The position numbers were made by a program, and so were the translations under genes. The notes under the pieces are model-generated. The model had not been told where the DNA came from, ran no database searches, and saw nothing but the letters and a program-made list of their open reading frames with translations. Source: Bactericera cockerelli (taxonomy: Eukaryota; Arthropoda; Insecta; Hemiptera; Triozidae). From it: a stretch of DNA of 64,000 bases. Of the stretch, positions 1-10,166 are shown in pieces (within the stretch, counting starts at the first letter, position 1; every line of letters begins with the position of its first letter). The stretch covers positions 19,265,558 through 19,329,557 of the forward strand of contig CM044961.1 in assembly GCA_024516035.1 (NCBI GenBank), read 5' to 3'.

Positions 1-95
1 AAAAATTCCGACCCCGCCGGGATTCGAACCCGGATCACCTGCGTGCAAAGCCGAGAATGATAACACTCGGCAACCGTGACTACTCAGACTAATAA
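1..95 (-). repeat. tRNA-derived SINE fragment (B-box region)
   Basis: On the minus strand this edge fragment carries a GGGTTCGAATCCCGG-type box B, visible on the plus strand as GGGATTCGAACCCGG, with a degenerate tRNA-like left part. The same layout recurs at 56755-56850. It does not fold into a complete tRNA by eye, so it is called a tRNA-derived SINE remnant rather than a tRNA gene. The window edge cuts it. Confidence 0.5.
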
Positions 96-970
96 AGTAA
101 AGCAAACGTACTACCTAATTAGTACGTTTAACATAAATTGCCCTCATAAAAACGACTCTTTCACTCATTGTACACGATGGCAAAATAAGACATGTAATTA
201 TCCTTGTTTGTCTAGTTTGTAATGACTGCTTTCATTTGATATGAAAGATGGCAGAAAAAGCAAGAGACTTATCATAATTTACACATTCGAAAACGTCTTT
301 TTCACAGTATCTGTAAGATGGCAAAACATGTTAGCAGGAAGAAAAAGTTAAATATTTTGATTCCTACTCAATATTTTTTTAAAATAGATCTATCACTATA
401 AAGCTCGATAACATTCTGCCTTATGTTCCAAAAATGAAGCTTTAAAGTTTTAATACAAAAAATATAAAATTATTTTTGTAAAAAAAAAAAAACGAAAAAA
501 CACCGTCCTGAAAAATTTGAAAATTGCGGGTTACCATGTTTAGCCATCTTTTCACAGTACTATGATACAATTTAGCTTCTTTTATTCTTCAAATTTCAAG
601 TACTAAGCTATGTTCGCACTTCTGCGATTTCCTCTTTCATTTTCCTTTTCCCTTTCAACTCATAAAAACGCATGCCTTTTCTGCATGCTTCTCAGAGAAC
701 AAGTTCTTGAAACTCAAAAGAGACATGCAACAGCGCATGCCTTGTTCCTCTTGCCATGCGTCATGTTGAAAGTGAAAGGGAAGACCAAAGTGCACGAGTG
801 CGGACATAGCTTAAGTGCGCGGACACAACGGAGGCCTATACCCTGAACCCTGGGGCAGAGCCAGTACCTCGTAAAATAATATAACCGTGAATGTAAGCGG
901 CCACAACGGAGTCCTGAAAATTGTCTATATCAAGCTGTAGGTACCAGGGTTTGGTGTCGAGGGTCTAGGG

Positions 971-1252
971 CAGGGGTCGGCAGTAAAATCCTGTTAGGGT
1001 CCGGATTAACATGACAAAAACCTCCGCGGTCCGGATTAATAAGAACCTACAGTCTTTTGGAACTTTCTTACACCAAAACTGTTCGGTCCATACTGTCTCT
1101 TTGCACATTTTTAGGACTACTTCTACTTGAAAATCAATTTTTTAAGAAAGAGAAAAAATTATTATTTTTGAACCTAAAATTTTGTTCGCGGGCCGGACAA
1201 ATGAGCTTCGCGGTCCGGATTCGGACCGCGGTCCGCTAATTGCCGACCGAGG
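971..1252. mobile_element. hAT-type MITE with 8-bp target-site duplication
   Basis: The 282-bp element starts CAGGGGTCGGCAG and ends TTGCCGACCGAGG, near-complementary termini of the kind found in many hAT elements. It is bounded on both sides by GTCTAGGG (963-970 and 1253-1260), an exact 8-bp target-site duplication as expected for hAT. It has no transposase and so is non-autonomous. Internally it repeats GGTCCGGATT-like motifs. The right duplication overlaps the stop codon of the minus-strand gene at 1255-1257. Confidence 0.85.
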
Positions 1253-1254
1253 GT

Positions 1255-1521
1255 CTAGGGTGTAGGATGTAGGCCAGGGTCCCCGTTGTGGCCGCCTGCT
1301 AAGGATAGCGTCTCACCCAGGTCCTGCTTGTACTCCTGCTTGCTGGAGGTGGTGTTCCTATACCTCAGGTCCTCGTCCACTATGTGCCGGGTGGGCCCGA
1401 AGAACTGAAACCTCAGCCAGGGATCCTCCTCGCGTCTCGTCCGGATTTTGCCTGAACTTGTCCGCTGGGGCGCCCCACCCCCCGGCCGGCCAAAAACCGT
1501 CACACTCTGACCCACCGTCCG
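1255..1521 (-). CDS. Unrecognised minus-strand gene, exon 3 (C-terminal coding exon)
   Basis: This exon follows a strong acceptor (ccttttcag, minus strand) and is read in phase 0, matching the phase-0 end of the exon at 3846-4022. It encodes 88 residues rich in Arg, Gly and Thr, including GRPGGGAPQRTSSGKIRTRR near residues 11-30 and EEDPWLRFQFFGPTRHIVDE at about 31-50. A TAG stop lies at 1257-1255 inside the target-site duplication of the adjacent hAT MITE. An alternative donor, CTGG|gtgaga, ends the exon at 1317 and would lead to a further exon not found here. It is much more GC-rich than its surroundings. There is no signal peptide or membrane segment, and I do not recognise the family. Confidence 0.6.
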   Translation of the reverse strand, partial: RTVGQSVTVFGRPGGGAPQRTSSGKIRTRREEDPWLRFQFFGPTRHIVDEDLRYRNTTSSKQEYKQDLGETLSLAGGHNGDPGLHPTP

Positions 1522-1753
1522 CTGAAAAGGGTTTTTTTTAAGCTTTATTAGGAGGACAAAGTACAAGTAACAGTATAAAATTAAGAAAAGAAAAGAAAAA
1601 ACAAACAAATTACAAAATAAATAAGTAAAAAAAAAGAAAACAACAATAATGCCCTACCTAAAGGGCGGGGTTATTGCCTGTGGCAATCTCTTTCAGGGTT
1701 TCAGGAAGAACATATATAACTTCTCACTTTACTGTTTATACTGATTAAAATAG

Positions 1754-1830
1754 AGAGGTTAGTTGATGGCATGGATATTCAGAACTATTACCTGCTGATG
1801 AGAGCAAATAAGATCGAAACAGCTGTTCAG
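1754..1830 (+). repeat. 77-nt exon-like repeat unit, copy 1
   Basis: The block lies between an acceptor-like sequence (attaaaatag) and a donor-like one (CAG|gtatgt) and has an open frame reading ERLVDGMDIQNYYLLMRANK followed by IETAVQ. The same 77-nt unit, with the same borders and 3' flank, recurs at 4976-5052. A reverse-strand copy with a small insertion lies at 8388-8472. It sits in the intron of the minus-strand gene on the opposite strand, so it is not an exon of that gene. It looks like a host exon fragment copied inside a repeat. Confidence 0.6.
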
Positions 1831-2244
1831 GTATGTTCTGATATTCATGTACATCTAGTACAACTTCTCACTTTACTGTTTAACTGATACTTACATTAAA
1901 TTTAGGAAATTGGTCAATTGATGGCCTGGTCGAGATTTGCCTGCCAGCTCCCTGCTCTGGTATATTAATATACGTGAGCAGGGACCTTTTTTGAGTTAAT
2001 CCAACATTTCACTATTTAAAAGAAGGTCGAAACCGATGGAGGCAACAAATTATTGATGAGGCCATAAACCGACTGAGGTTTCAAAGGCCAGAATAGTAAG
2101 TAAGTAAGTAAAAGGGAAAGGAGTTTTTTAAAAGAAAGAAAGTAGACTGTTAAACACACTAATGTCTAAAACAGTTGGACTGGTTGTTCACATATTAATA
2201 CGGCCTTGATTTTTGTTGTTGTTGATGTTATTTTCAAAAATGAC

Positions 2245-2886
2245 AAAAATCTGGTGTAAACATCACACGACTTTCCTTATCCCCCAAAAAGGAGTCGAAT
2301 TCCGCCACTGGTGACTCAACGGTAACAGATAACTAAAAACCAATGACAAATTCGTAATCAGCACTTCAAAATCATTGAATTTGATATGTCACAACCCCCA
2401 TGTAGGATGAATAATAAAAAAGTTAGTCAAAGCGGGTCCCCCCCAAATACCGGTAAATTGGGGGCCGAGTTCCAAAAAGTTCAAGATATCAAAAAAATGA
2501 TCAGAATAGACCCCTATTATTTTTTTAATCTAAGAAAATGTTGTTCTCTAAAAAAATTTGTATCTTTAACCAATTTAAAGAAGCGGCGCTTGCGGCTAGT
2601 ATTTGCGGCCCTGTGGCCGCAGAATGCGGCCGATTTCAACCAAAAGTTTCGTGGTTCGTTTGGTGTATAAAATTAATTTGTGTACCAAATTTCAAGTCTC
2701 TAGCTCTTACCGTTCTCGAGATATCCTGTTTACAGACAGACAGACAGACAGACGCACGGACCAATGGCTGAAAACAACTTTTTTGGTATCCTGAGGCCAT
2801 GATTCGTCCAGAAATGTGAAAAACTGGGTAGGTCAAATTTTCGACGAATACAATACTTTCCTTATTATAAGATAAGGAAAGTAAAA
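2245..2886. mobile_element. 650-bp dispersed element, copy 1
   Basis: About 640 bp match 55312-55970 almost base for base. The 3' end is a hairpin (TACTTTCCTTATtataagATAAGGAAAGTA), and a matching ACTTTCCTTATCC lies near the 5' end. An internal (CAGA)n run is followed by a short conserved stretch. Short open frames exist but none resembles a transposase, so it is probably non-autonomous. It lies in the intron between exons 2 and 3 of the minus-strand gene. Confidence 0.7.
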
Positions 2887-3431
2887 AAGAGAGGACAAAG
2901 AGAGAGAGAGAGACAGAGAGAGAGATTGAATAGCATAGATTTAATACCAACCGTTCTATGGTTATTTACAAAAAGTCCTAATGGATCTAAGTAAAGAGAA
3001 ACTTTCATTTCTAGATGGAATGTATGCATCAAGATGGTTGCCAAATTTTGAAGATTTATGTTCAAAGATAAATACCTAATGTCACTTTATCTTTATTACT
3101 TGATCGAGTAAGAGTATAGCAGTAGAATAGGTAACTGGAAATAGGACATTCTGATTGAGTAACAATTGTGTATCTAAGAGAAGCGGAGCTCATCAAAAGG
3201 TTGTCTCACAAGAATGTGATCCTCTCATCAGGCCCAGTGTTGCAACATGTGATCGGACTATGGAAAGAAGCCCTAAAATTATTATTGAAAAATGGCTTTA
3301 GGGCTAAAATTGAACGTAATATAAAACTATATACCGTTTGCTTGCGTTAGTATCAAAATAGAAAACAAAAATAGAAATAGAAACGAAAAAGAAACCAAAG
3401 AGGTGATGTACGTTTATAAAAAAATTATCTC

Positions 3432-3552
3432 ATTTTCAGGTATACAAAGTCACCACACGATTCGTCTCAAAAAGGTTTTGAGATGAATCGTGTTATGAGA
3501 CGAATCGTGTTGTGAAAAAGGTCACCTCAGGTAATTTGAGACGAATCGTGAA
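3432..3552. repeat. Short tandem and inverted ACGATTCGTCTCA repeats
   Basis: The motif CACGATTCGTCTCAAA and its complement TGAGACGAATCGTG occur about five times in both orientations within 120 bp, so the region can form a compact hairpin. It lies inside the intron at 1522-3845 of the minus-strand gene. No coding potential is seen. Confidence 0.6.
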
Positions 3553-3845
3553 ACCCCCGGATCAAAATGAGTTGGAAAACAGCAGGTTGCTTTTTAAAAC
3601 CTTAAAATCGTGATTTTAAACCGAGGCACTGCTCTCAAAATAGCCAGTATCATTATATACCTAATCCGCAATTTAATTTTCAAAACAATATCTACTTTCC
3701 TGTACGCTATTGTAAAACAGCAGTGTCCGAAGCTGTGGAATAGACAGCTAATTTTTTTTTTGTCAATACTTTTTTCTCTTATTTTTATTAGTTTTTATAA
3801 TACAATACATAGGATGTTGTAAGAATAACAATTAAACTGACTAAC

Positions 3846-4022
3846 CTCCACACGATGCGTGGTGTCGTTGGGGGTGATGACCAGGGTAGTTTTCTGCCCC
3901 AGGGGCACAGGGGCGTCGACAAAGACCTTCTTCTTCTTCAGTCCCAGGTGGGGGTCTGGATTGGGCGCACCATAGCCTTGGGTGTGATGGTCCCACGGCC
4001 AGTCCTCGAGAAGTTTCCGGTT
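3846..4022 (-). CDS. Unrecognised minus-strand gene, exon 2
   Basis: The 177-nt exon (59 codons) is in phase 0 at both ends. Its acceptor is tcaatcgtcag|AACCGG and its donor GTGGAG|gttag, both on the minus strand. The peptide contains LLEDWPWDHHTQGYGAPNPD at about residues 4-23, a KKKK run at 29-32 and DAPVPLGQKTTLVITPNDTT at about 36-55. It joins in frame to the exon ending at 5153 and to the exon starting at 1521. The sequence is soluble and proline-rich with a basic patch, and no known domain is recognised. GC content is clearly above the flanks. Confidence 0.6.
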
Positions 4023-4129
4023 CTGACGATTGATAAAATAAATTTAGTCCTATTCTCAATTAAAATCTCATTCGTATTCTCAATTAAAATGTTAAAATCT
4101 GTCATTCTCAATTCAAATAAGTTCAACAA

Positions 4130-4380
4130 ACCAGCGTCGATGTTACGTTGAATACACCAGTTATCGTTCTGTCATTTAAGTTAAGCAACATCCAGCAAGG
4201 TTTTGACTAAGATTGGTGACAGTTCATATTCGAATCCTCGTGATGCTGGCTTTTTCCGTCTCCACTTAGGTTGAGTGAGGTTTATTTTATTGCTATAGCT
4301 GGTTTATAAGTTAATAGGGTGTAAAAGACCCGTCGTTATAATTTATCACCATGCAGTTGAAAACGACGATAAACTTTCTT
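4130..4380 (+). mobile_element. 5S-rRNA-derived SINE, diverged copy
   Basis: The 5' part (4130-4250) matches the 5S-like head at 18788-18908: ccagcgtcga at the start, gttgaatacaccagtt, aagttaagcaacatccagc and gatgctggc at the end. The 3' part resembles the shared tail ending ...cagttgaaaacgacg..aaac. It is more mutated than the copy at 18.8 kb and lacks a long poly(A). It lies upstream of exon 2 within the intron of the minus-strand gene. Confidence 0.7.
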
Positions 4381-4700
4381 CTGCATTATTCAACCCCCTG
4401 GTTAAGGTTGGTTAGTTGTAGCACATTTTTAAAAGCTAGATTCGCTTTCTAGTGCCAACGATTCTATTTGGTTTCTAACGTCCTGTTTAGGGCGGTGCTT
4501 TTACCCTCCATTTAATAAAAATCATACCAGCTACCCACATTAACCTCAGCCAGCCTGGGATAGGCCGGAAATTCCTCACGTGTTGGGACTGAACAGAATT
4601 CCTTGATAGAAAATTCTGCTAGTCCCGGGACCGAACTCAGTCTTTCCGGACCACAGGAAGTGGTCATAACCGTTAAACCATGAAGGCTGGTATTTCCTAT
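4381..4700 (-). repeat. Composite SINE-like repeat, copy 1
   Basis: This closely resembles 9390-9660. Both contain tggttaaggttggtt-like sequence, GCCAACGATTCTATTTG, ACCAGCTACCCACATTAACC and CCAGCCTGGG, then a tRNA-like box near GGACCGAACTCAG. The middle is the reverse complement of the 5S-SINE tail (GGTTAATGTGGGTAGC-type). It is therefore a related SINE in minus orientation, possibly a tail-sharing family. Confidence 0.55.
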
Positions 4701-4975
4701 GATGAAGGGATTAATAATAGTAATAATATGGACATGAAAGGAGCCTGGACATTGGATCTGGGCGTCCATATAATCCTCTCACCACCGTGATACAGGTATC
4801 TGTCCCTATCTCATGGACACGGAATCATCATCATCATAGTCCAGGTATGTTCAGGTATGTTCTGATATTAATCATAGTCCAGGTATGTTCTTTCATACAG
4901 CTGTCCAGGTATGTTCTGATATTCATGTACATCTAGTACAACTTCTCACTTTTCTGTTTATACTGATTAAAATAG

Positions 4976-5052
4976 AGAGGTTAGTTGATGGCGTGGATAT
5001 TCAGAACTATTACCTGCTGATGAGAGCAAATAAGCTCGAAACAGCTGTCCAG
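4976..5052 (+). repeat. 77-nt exon-like repeat unit, copy 2
   Basis: This has the same borders and reading frame as 1754-1830, with V for M and L for I in the predicted peptide. The downstream sequence (gtatgttctgatattcatg...) occurs again upstream at about 4909-4958, so the locus is a partial tandem duplication. It lies in the intron of the minus-strand gene, on the opposite strand. Confidence 0.6.
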
Positions 5053-5152
5053 GTATGTTCTGATATTCATGTACATCTAGTACAACTTCTCACTTTTCTG
5101 TTTATACTGATTCTGTTTATACTGATAGTAATAATAATAAAACCTCCCTCAC

Positions 5153-5278
5153 CTGTCTCTGCTCGCCTAGTTTCACCTCCAGCTTGTCCTGTTTCTTCTG
5201 GCGTATCATCTGAAGGGCCTCCTCCTTGCTGACGTAGTGGCCCTCTTCTCCTGCGAGCTTGTGGGCCTCATTGTACAT
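5153..5278 (-). CDS. Unrecognised minus-strand gene, exon 1 (candidate start)
   Basis: From the ATG at 5278 the exon encodes 42 residues, beginning MYNEAHKLAGEEGHYVSKEE. It continues as a charged, probably helical segment rich in Lys and Gln, and ends in phase 0 at AGACAG|gtgagg. An in-frame TAG lies just upstream of the ATG in this exon, and the best acceptor (ggtttcag) lies before that TAG. The ATG is therefore the likely start, with the rest as 5' UTR. Using the weaker acceptor ctagcag|GCGGGG, the frame could instead continue from an earlier exon. The three exons together give about 189 residues. A tRNA-derived SINE begins only about 30 bp upstream of the acceptor. Confidence 0.55.
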
Positions 5279-5332
5279 TCTCGGCCCCGCCTGCTAGGTG
5301 GCCACTGAAACCAAAACATTAATATTAAAGAG

Positions 5333-5640
5333 CGCGCGACTAGCTCAGTGGTTAAGCACTCGCTTGCCATGCGGAAGGTCCCGGGTTCGATCCCCCGTGC
5401 CGACAAAAAATTGTATTCTTAATTTGGTTACAATTGTTTGTAAGGGATACCTTCCGGTGCGCTCGTGTTGACCCAGCACCAAATTGGGAAGTATTGTGTC
5501 ACTTCTCGCCCATCAGAGGGAGGCATAATACGGGATGGGGAGGCTACAACACAGACCACAAGCGTCTACAGTAGCTCCTGTTTCATGGCTACGAAATAAA
5601 AACGGCTGTGAAACACTCATCTTAAAAAAAAAAAAAAAAA
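5333..5640 (+). mobile_element. tRNA-derived SINE, full-length copy
   Basis: The head is tRNA-like, with box A TAGCTCAGTGGTTAAG and box B GGGTTCGATCCCC. The anticodon-arm region around CTTGCCATGCGG resembles a glycine tRNA (GCC). The unrelated body contains ACCTTCCGGTGCGCTCGTGTTG and GAAGTATTGTGTCACTTCTC, and the element ends in poly(A) at about 5625-5640. Minus-strand partial copies lie at 39905-40150, 44655-44823 and 58228-58300. It is probably copied by a LINE in trans; I could not define a target-site duplication. Confidence 0.8.
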
Positions 5641-5644
5641 TATA

Positions 5645-6195
5645 CAGGCTCCGCCATTGATCATGAACTATTTTCAAATGCCTATATTTTCAGGACTGAA
5701 CTTTCATAATGATTTTTTATTTGATGGACTGTTAGAAAACAAAATGCCATTTATTGTAATACTCTTTCATGTTTTGAAGATAACATCATGGAGATGTTGA
5801 CCACAACTCAGAGTGCATGAATTCAGATCTCATCAGAGGATCACTCAAGTCAACTATCGCATTTACCAACATGTATTCGGGGATTACATGGATTTCCAGT
5901 ACAAATAGCTTGTAGGGTTCTTGGTTATTAACCAAATCAAGAATACAAGATCTCAATGCAATCCCCAAAGAAATTTCAGTAAACGCGATGCACAGCTTGA
6001 CAAAATGTCTGAATTCAAGGATTCTGCGTTCAAGCCAACATCTTCATGGTGATGTGATCTTCAAAACGTTAATTGGTGAGTATTACAGTAATGGCATTTT
6101 GTTTTCTAGCATTCCATCAAATAAAAATCATTTTGAAACTTCATTTCTCAAAATATCGGCATATCAAAATGGTTCTTGATCAATGGCGGATCCTG
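5645..6195. mobile_element. Fold-back (inverted-repeat) element
   Basis: The ends are inverted: CAGGCTCCGCCATTGATCA on the left and TGATCAATGGCGGATCCTG on the right. The inverted similarity extends inward for about 160 bp per arm (to about 5805 and from about 6025) and continues weakly through the centre. No transposase is encoded. It is probably a non-autonomous DNA transposon or fold-back MITE. Confidence 0.75.
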
Positions 6196-6918
6196 TTGAT
6201 GTTCAGAAACTGAAATAATATTTTTTATTTTTATTACACTCTTAGCAATAAAGTCATTAGTGGATTCCTAGTTATATATATTACAGATTATTTAGAAGTA
6301 AAATAATAGTTTGCTTTGTTTTTAATAGAAGGTTTTGTATGTTGAGTGTAAAGTTTTTAAAGAACAAGAGTGAATGATTATTTATTATTTTTCAAATGTA
6401 CTTATCTAAAAGAAACCCAAAAACACCTACCACCAAAAATAATGAGGCGTAATACCTATTATTTTAAACTTTAAAAGTTTACATCATGTTTGTAAACGAT
6501 GGTGGTGGAATTAAATTTAAACAAATTTTAATGAGCGCCTGATTATTCTAGCAACTATGCAATGTGCAATGTACTCTTAAATTTTTTGATGTTACTTTTT
6601 GTGTTGGTTTAAAATGGATAAATTATTAAAATCCCCTGATTAGGAGACTATAATCAAACACTTCGGTCGAGGTGTGAAGAACACCTTATACAGAGAAAGA
6701 GACATTAATAATTATTACTGAAAAAAATGTTAAAAATAATATTAAATTAAACATAATAAACATTATAATTATTATAATTTTTTCTATAATTTTGACATTG
6801 TTAATTTATTAATCTATGATTTTATTAATCATTTTAATTTTATTATTTGAATAATTTTATTTTAAAAATTAGTTCTTAATATTTTTTTTCTTCAGGTATC
6901 CGAGGGTGATCGTTAACT

Positions 6919-6966
<48 letters not shown>

Positions 6967-7500
6967 AATTATGATTTGTGATGTATAGGCAAATGATTTG
7001 CGATTTTCGTTCCCTCACGTAAGAAGCGTAATTTTATAATATTATTAAAATTGCACGTACCTAAGTCATTTTACTTGAAAGTTTCTTTGTAAACTGAAGC
7101 ACGCTAAAATGTAGAAAATTCATTACACTCAGTATGAGAACGAAATAAGATAGGTATCCTAAAAATTATTGCTATGATGGAAGTTTCAGCGCATGTGAAA
7201 TGTGAATATATTTTCGTGTCTAGAAGATAAGGGGAATTCGCATGACTTTTTCAATAAAAGTCAGCTCAAGTGGCTGATTTAGATGATGGATAAAAATTAT
7301 GAGAGTAGATTCTGATTTAAGTGCAGAGGCCTTAAAATTTCCAAAAAGGTCCTGCTTGTAGATTTGGTTTCACAATTTGGAAATGTGATTCTTACTGGAC
7401 GGAATATGATTTTTACATGGCTGTAACAAATAATTTAATAATGTTTTCACTTTGGTATATTTAGATAGACTATACAATAACATAAGTATAAACAGAAAAG
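6196..7500. other. AT-rich non-coding stretch
   Basis: No gene was found. It contains a run of about 45 A at 6921-6965, very AT-rich sequence at 6700-6890, and near 6656-6690 a short motif (ATCAAACACTTCGGTCGAGG and flank) that recurs in reverse at about 57555-57590. A reverse fragment of the repeat flank seen at 4940 lies near 7484-7512. Confidence 0.5.
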
Positions 7501-7514
7501 TGAGAAGTTGTACA

Positions 7515-7545
<31 letters not shown>

Positions 7546-8110
7546 TTTAATAAGTTAACGGGAGATACCCAGTTTTACAATGTGACCCTAGTCTTAATAC
7601 TAATATTAATATAAAAAGAATTTCAAAGGAAAATACAAATGAAGAAGTTAAATAAAATGACATGAAAAGTTGGTACATATTAGTTTAAATTAATAATTGT
7701 TTAAACTAAATGAAAATGTTGATCAATGTCAAATAGATGTCATATTTTATATCATGAAAATTGTCACTGAATAAAATAGTCAAATTGTACATACATAAAA
7801 AGCTATGACAGTCATTGAATAAGATAATAAAATAGTCAGTAAATAAAATAAAAGTGTGACTGTCGTTGAATAAGATAATAAAAAAGTCAATAGATAAAAT
7901 AAAAGTGTGACTGTCATTGAATAAGATAATAAAATAGTCAATAAATAAAATAAAAGTGTGAATAAGATAATACAATAGTCAATTAATAAAATAAAAGTGT
8001 GACTGTCATTGAAAATTTTTAAAATAGTTAATCGATATACTAAAAATATAACCGCCATTGAATAAAATAATAAAATGATTAATAGATAAAATAAAATATG
8101 ACTGACATGA
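7515..8110. repeat. (TTTA)n microsatellite followed by ~48-bp AT-rich minisatellite
   Basis: TTTA repeats occupy about 7517-7548. From about 7797 to 8105 a unit of about 48 bp is repeated five to six times (GTGACTGTCATTGAATAAG then ATAATAAAATAGTCAATAAA). The open frames across it are by-products of the repeat and encode nothing recognisable. Confidence 0.75.
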
Positions 8111-8387
8111 TTTATAATAATAAATAGTAAATACTCTAGCGATAAATTACTACATAGTACTGTCGATTTTTAAGGTAATAATTGATATAAAGTTCTACCT
8201 TTGGATGGATTTTAGGGCTATCAGTTTTGATTTTAGCAAACAGATAGAATCATGAAATATGTCAATGGAAGGATCTTGCTGAATAGCGTGATTTGTCAAT
8301 CTTTTCATCCTCGTGATTACTGAGTTCATTGCGATATTTGTCCTGCAGAAATTTTCCTCTAGTATGTCAGAGTTCCATAAATATCAA

Positions 8388-8472
8388 AACATTCCTGGAC
8401 AACTGTTTCGAACTTATTTGGACTCATCAGCAGGTAATAGTTCTGAATATCCATTATCCATGTCATCAACTA
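8388..8472 (-). repeat. Exon-like repeat unit, copy 3 (reverse)
   Basis: On the minus strand this reads GTTAGTTGATGACATGGATA, then ATTCAGAACTATTACCTGCT and on to GTCCAGG. It matches the units at 1754 and 4976, with about 9 bp inserted near the left end. It confirms that the unit is mobile or duplicated rather than a single local tandem event. Confidence 0.55.
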
Positions 8473-8579
8473 ACTTCCCCATTTTATAAAGGTGAGTTGA
8501 TGACATGGATCTCTCTATCTACTCTTCTATATCAAAAGCAAACTGAGGAAGCATTAGAAAATAGCTTAAGCTCTCTATG

Positions 8580-9360
8580 AAGGTACCAGGCAGTACAAAA
8601 TTTCTATTACTCTCTCTTCCCCGCATAATTTCCCCCGCGATTTCTCTCCCGCATAATTTTACCCGCAATCACTCTTCCGCTTCATATTTTCCCCGCATTC
8701 TCTTCCACTGCTGATGTCGTTTTTTTATCGTCTGGCGTATTTTTATTTTCTGAAAATTCTTAATCTAAAGTTCGAATTTCTTTAAAATTAGGCAAAAATT
8801 GGCCTACATTTTTTGACTTCAAAATCCATTTGCTCATTGCACAATTTGGTATGTATTTACCTAATATGCAATAACAGCAGGAGCTTATTGGTTAAAGCCA
8901 TGAAATTAGAATCAGTAGGTAGTAGTTTGAGGCCTTGTGACCCAGGTATTTTGGGTTTTATGCAAATCTGAATTTTTCACACCTATATATTTTTTTATAA
9001 GAACTCAAAAAAAATTAAAAAAAAAAATTTAATTACGTTGCATAAACAATATTAGATAATTATACCAATACATCTCATTGGTAACTTTTATCTCCGTGGA
9101 AAATCGAAAAGAAATACATAAAAGAAATTAGATAAATGTATATAGTATATACCCATGTTCTATGAACATGTAAAAAGTTTTTCTTCCAAACAGTAATGTT
9201 TTTGAGGTACAATTCGATTGCAAAATTTTATTTAAAATATTGTGATTTTTATTTTTCTCTTTCATCTGATATGTTTGTGATCGTCAAAAATTCTCTTTTA
9301 CTCTACCTCGACATGAAATATGAAGGTAAATTGAACTAAGCGCCAAACAGCAATTTTTCA
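8580..9360. other. Non-coding stretch with degenerate CCCGCATAATTTT repeats
   Basis: At about 8608-8705 the motif CCCGCATAATTTT recurs three to five times in degenerate form. The rest is AT-rich without a supportable gene. Confidence 0.4.
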
Positions 9361-9389
9361 CTTCTTCTTTTACTCTGTCTTATCCCGCT

Positions 9390-9665
9390 TAAGCAGGGTC
9401 GACGTTGTTCAACCTCATGGTTGAGGTTGGTTGGTTTTGGTACATTTTTACATCTGGATGTCTTTCCTAACGCCAACGATTCTATTTGATTTAATGTTAA
9501 CCCTCTATTCACTGGGAATCGTACCAGCTACCCACATTAACCTCATCCAGCCTGGGTAGGGCCGGAAATGCTAGCCTCACATGTACGGAGGCCTCACGGA
9601 GGGAACAGAATTTTCTGTGAGAAATCTGCTCCGACCGGGGATCGAACTCAGGATTATGCTAAATA
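9390..9665 (-). repeat. Composite SINE-like repeat, copy 2
   Basis: This shares sequence along its length with 4381-4700, including GCCAACGATTCTATTTGAT, CAGCTACCCACATTAACCTC and a tRNA-like end GACCGGGGATCGAACTCAGG. The centre is the reverse complement of the 5S-SINE tail. Confidence 0.55.
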
Positions 9666-10166
9666 ATTAAAAAAATTAAGTCCCATTTTAAATTCAACAA
9701 CTTTGCACTAGCGGTAATCAAGGAACTTATATATGTCCATCTGTAAAGTATAACATTCCAAGTTTTGGTTTACAAGTTGGTTTGCCAGTCAGACGCATTG
9801 ACGAACTATTCGGACGATCGTGAACTATGATTGGTGGAAATTGTATTTTTCATAATATATGGAGATTTTCCAATGAATACATCAAAACACTTATAAATAT
9901 ATTTTATAAGTCTGGGTACATAAGCGTACGTACCTGCTTCAGTGTTGATTGGGGATACTTTTACGCAATAATTTTACGTATCAATTTCGCATCTTGGGTG
10001 TAAACCAATATTTATGTTTTCCTAGCTTTTCTGTCCTTACTGAAGTTTGGATGTAACATTTATTTCGTAAAGAGCCTATTAAAGAACGTGTTAGAAACGC
10101 TAGATTGACAGATTGAGGTCACAGCTCTTCGTTTTTTAACATCAATTTCTTTTAATACATTGGGCT

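Noticed and set aside
2386..2771. Overlapping ORFs shared by 2.4 kb and 55.6 kb
   Set aside because: The frames are shared only because the DNA element is duplicated; they contain the CAGA microsatellite and have no domain.
3168..3350. Frame with REAELIKRLSHKNVI, resembling a kinase alpha-C segment
   Set aside because: The similarity covers about 15 residues only, and there is no following kinase motif or convincing splice pair.
5337..5406. Possible functional tRNA-Gly gene
   Set aside because: It has good box A and B but mismatched acceptor ends, and it continues into a SINE body with poly(A) that is repeated elsewhere.
7706..8058. Repetitive Phe/Leu/Ile/Ser-rich minus-strand frames
   Set aside because: They are periodic products of the 48-bp AT-rich minisatellite.
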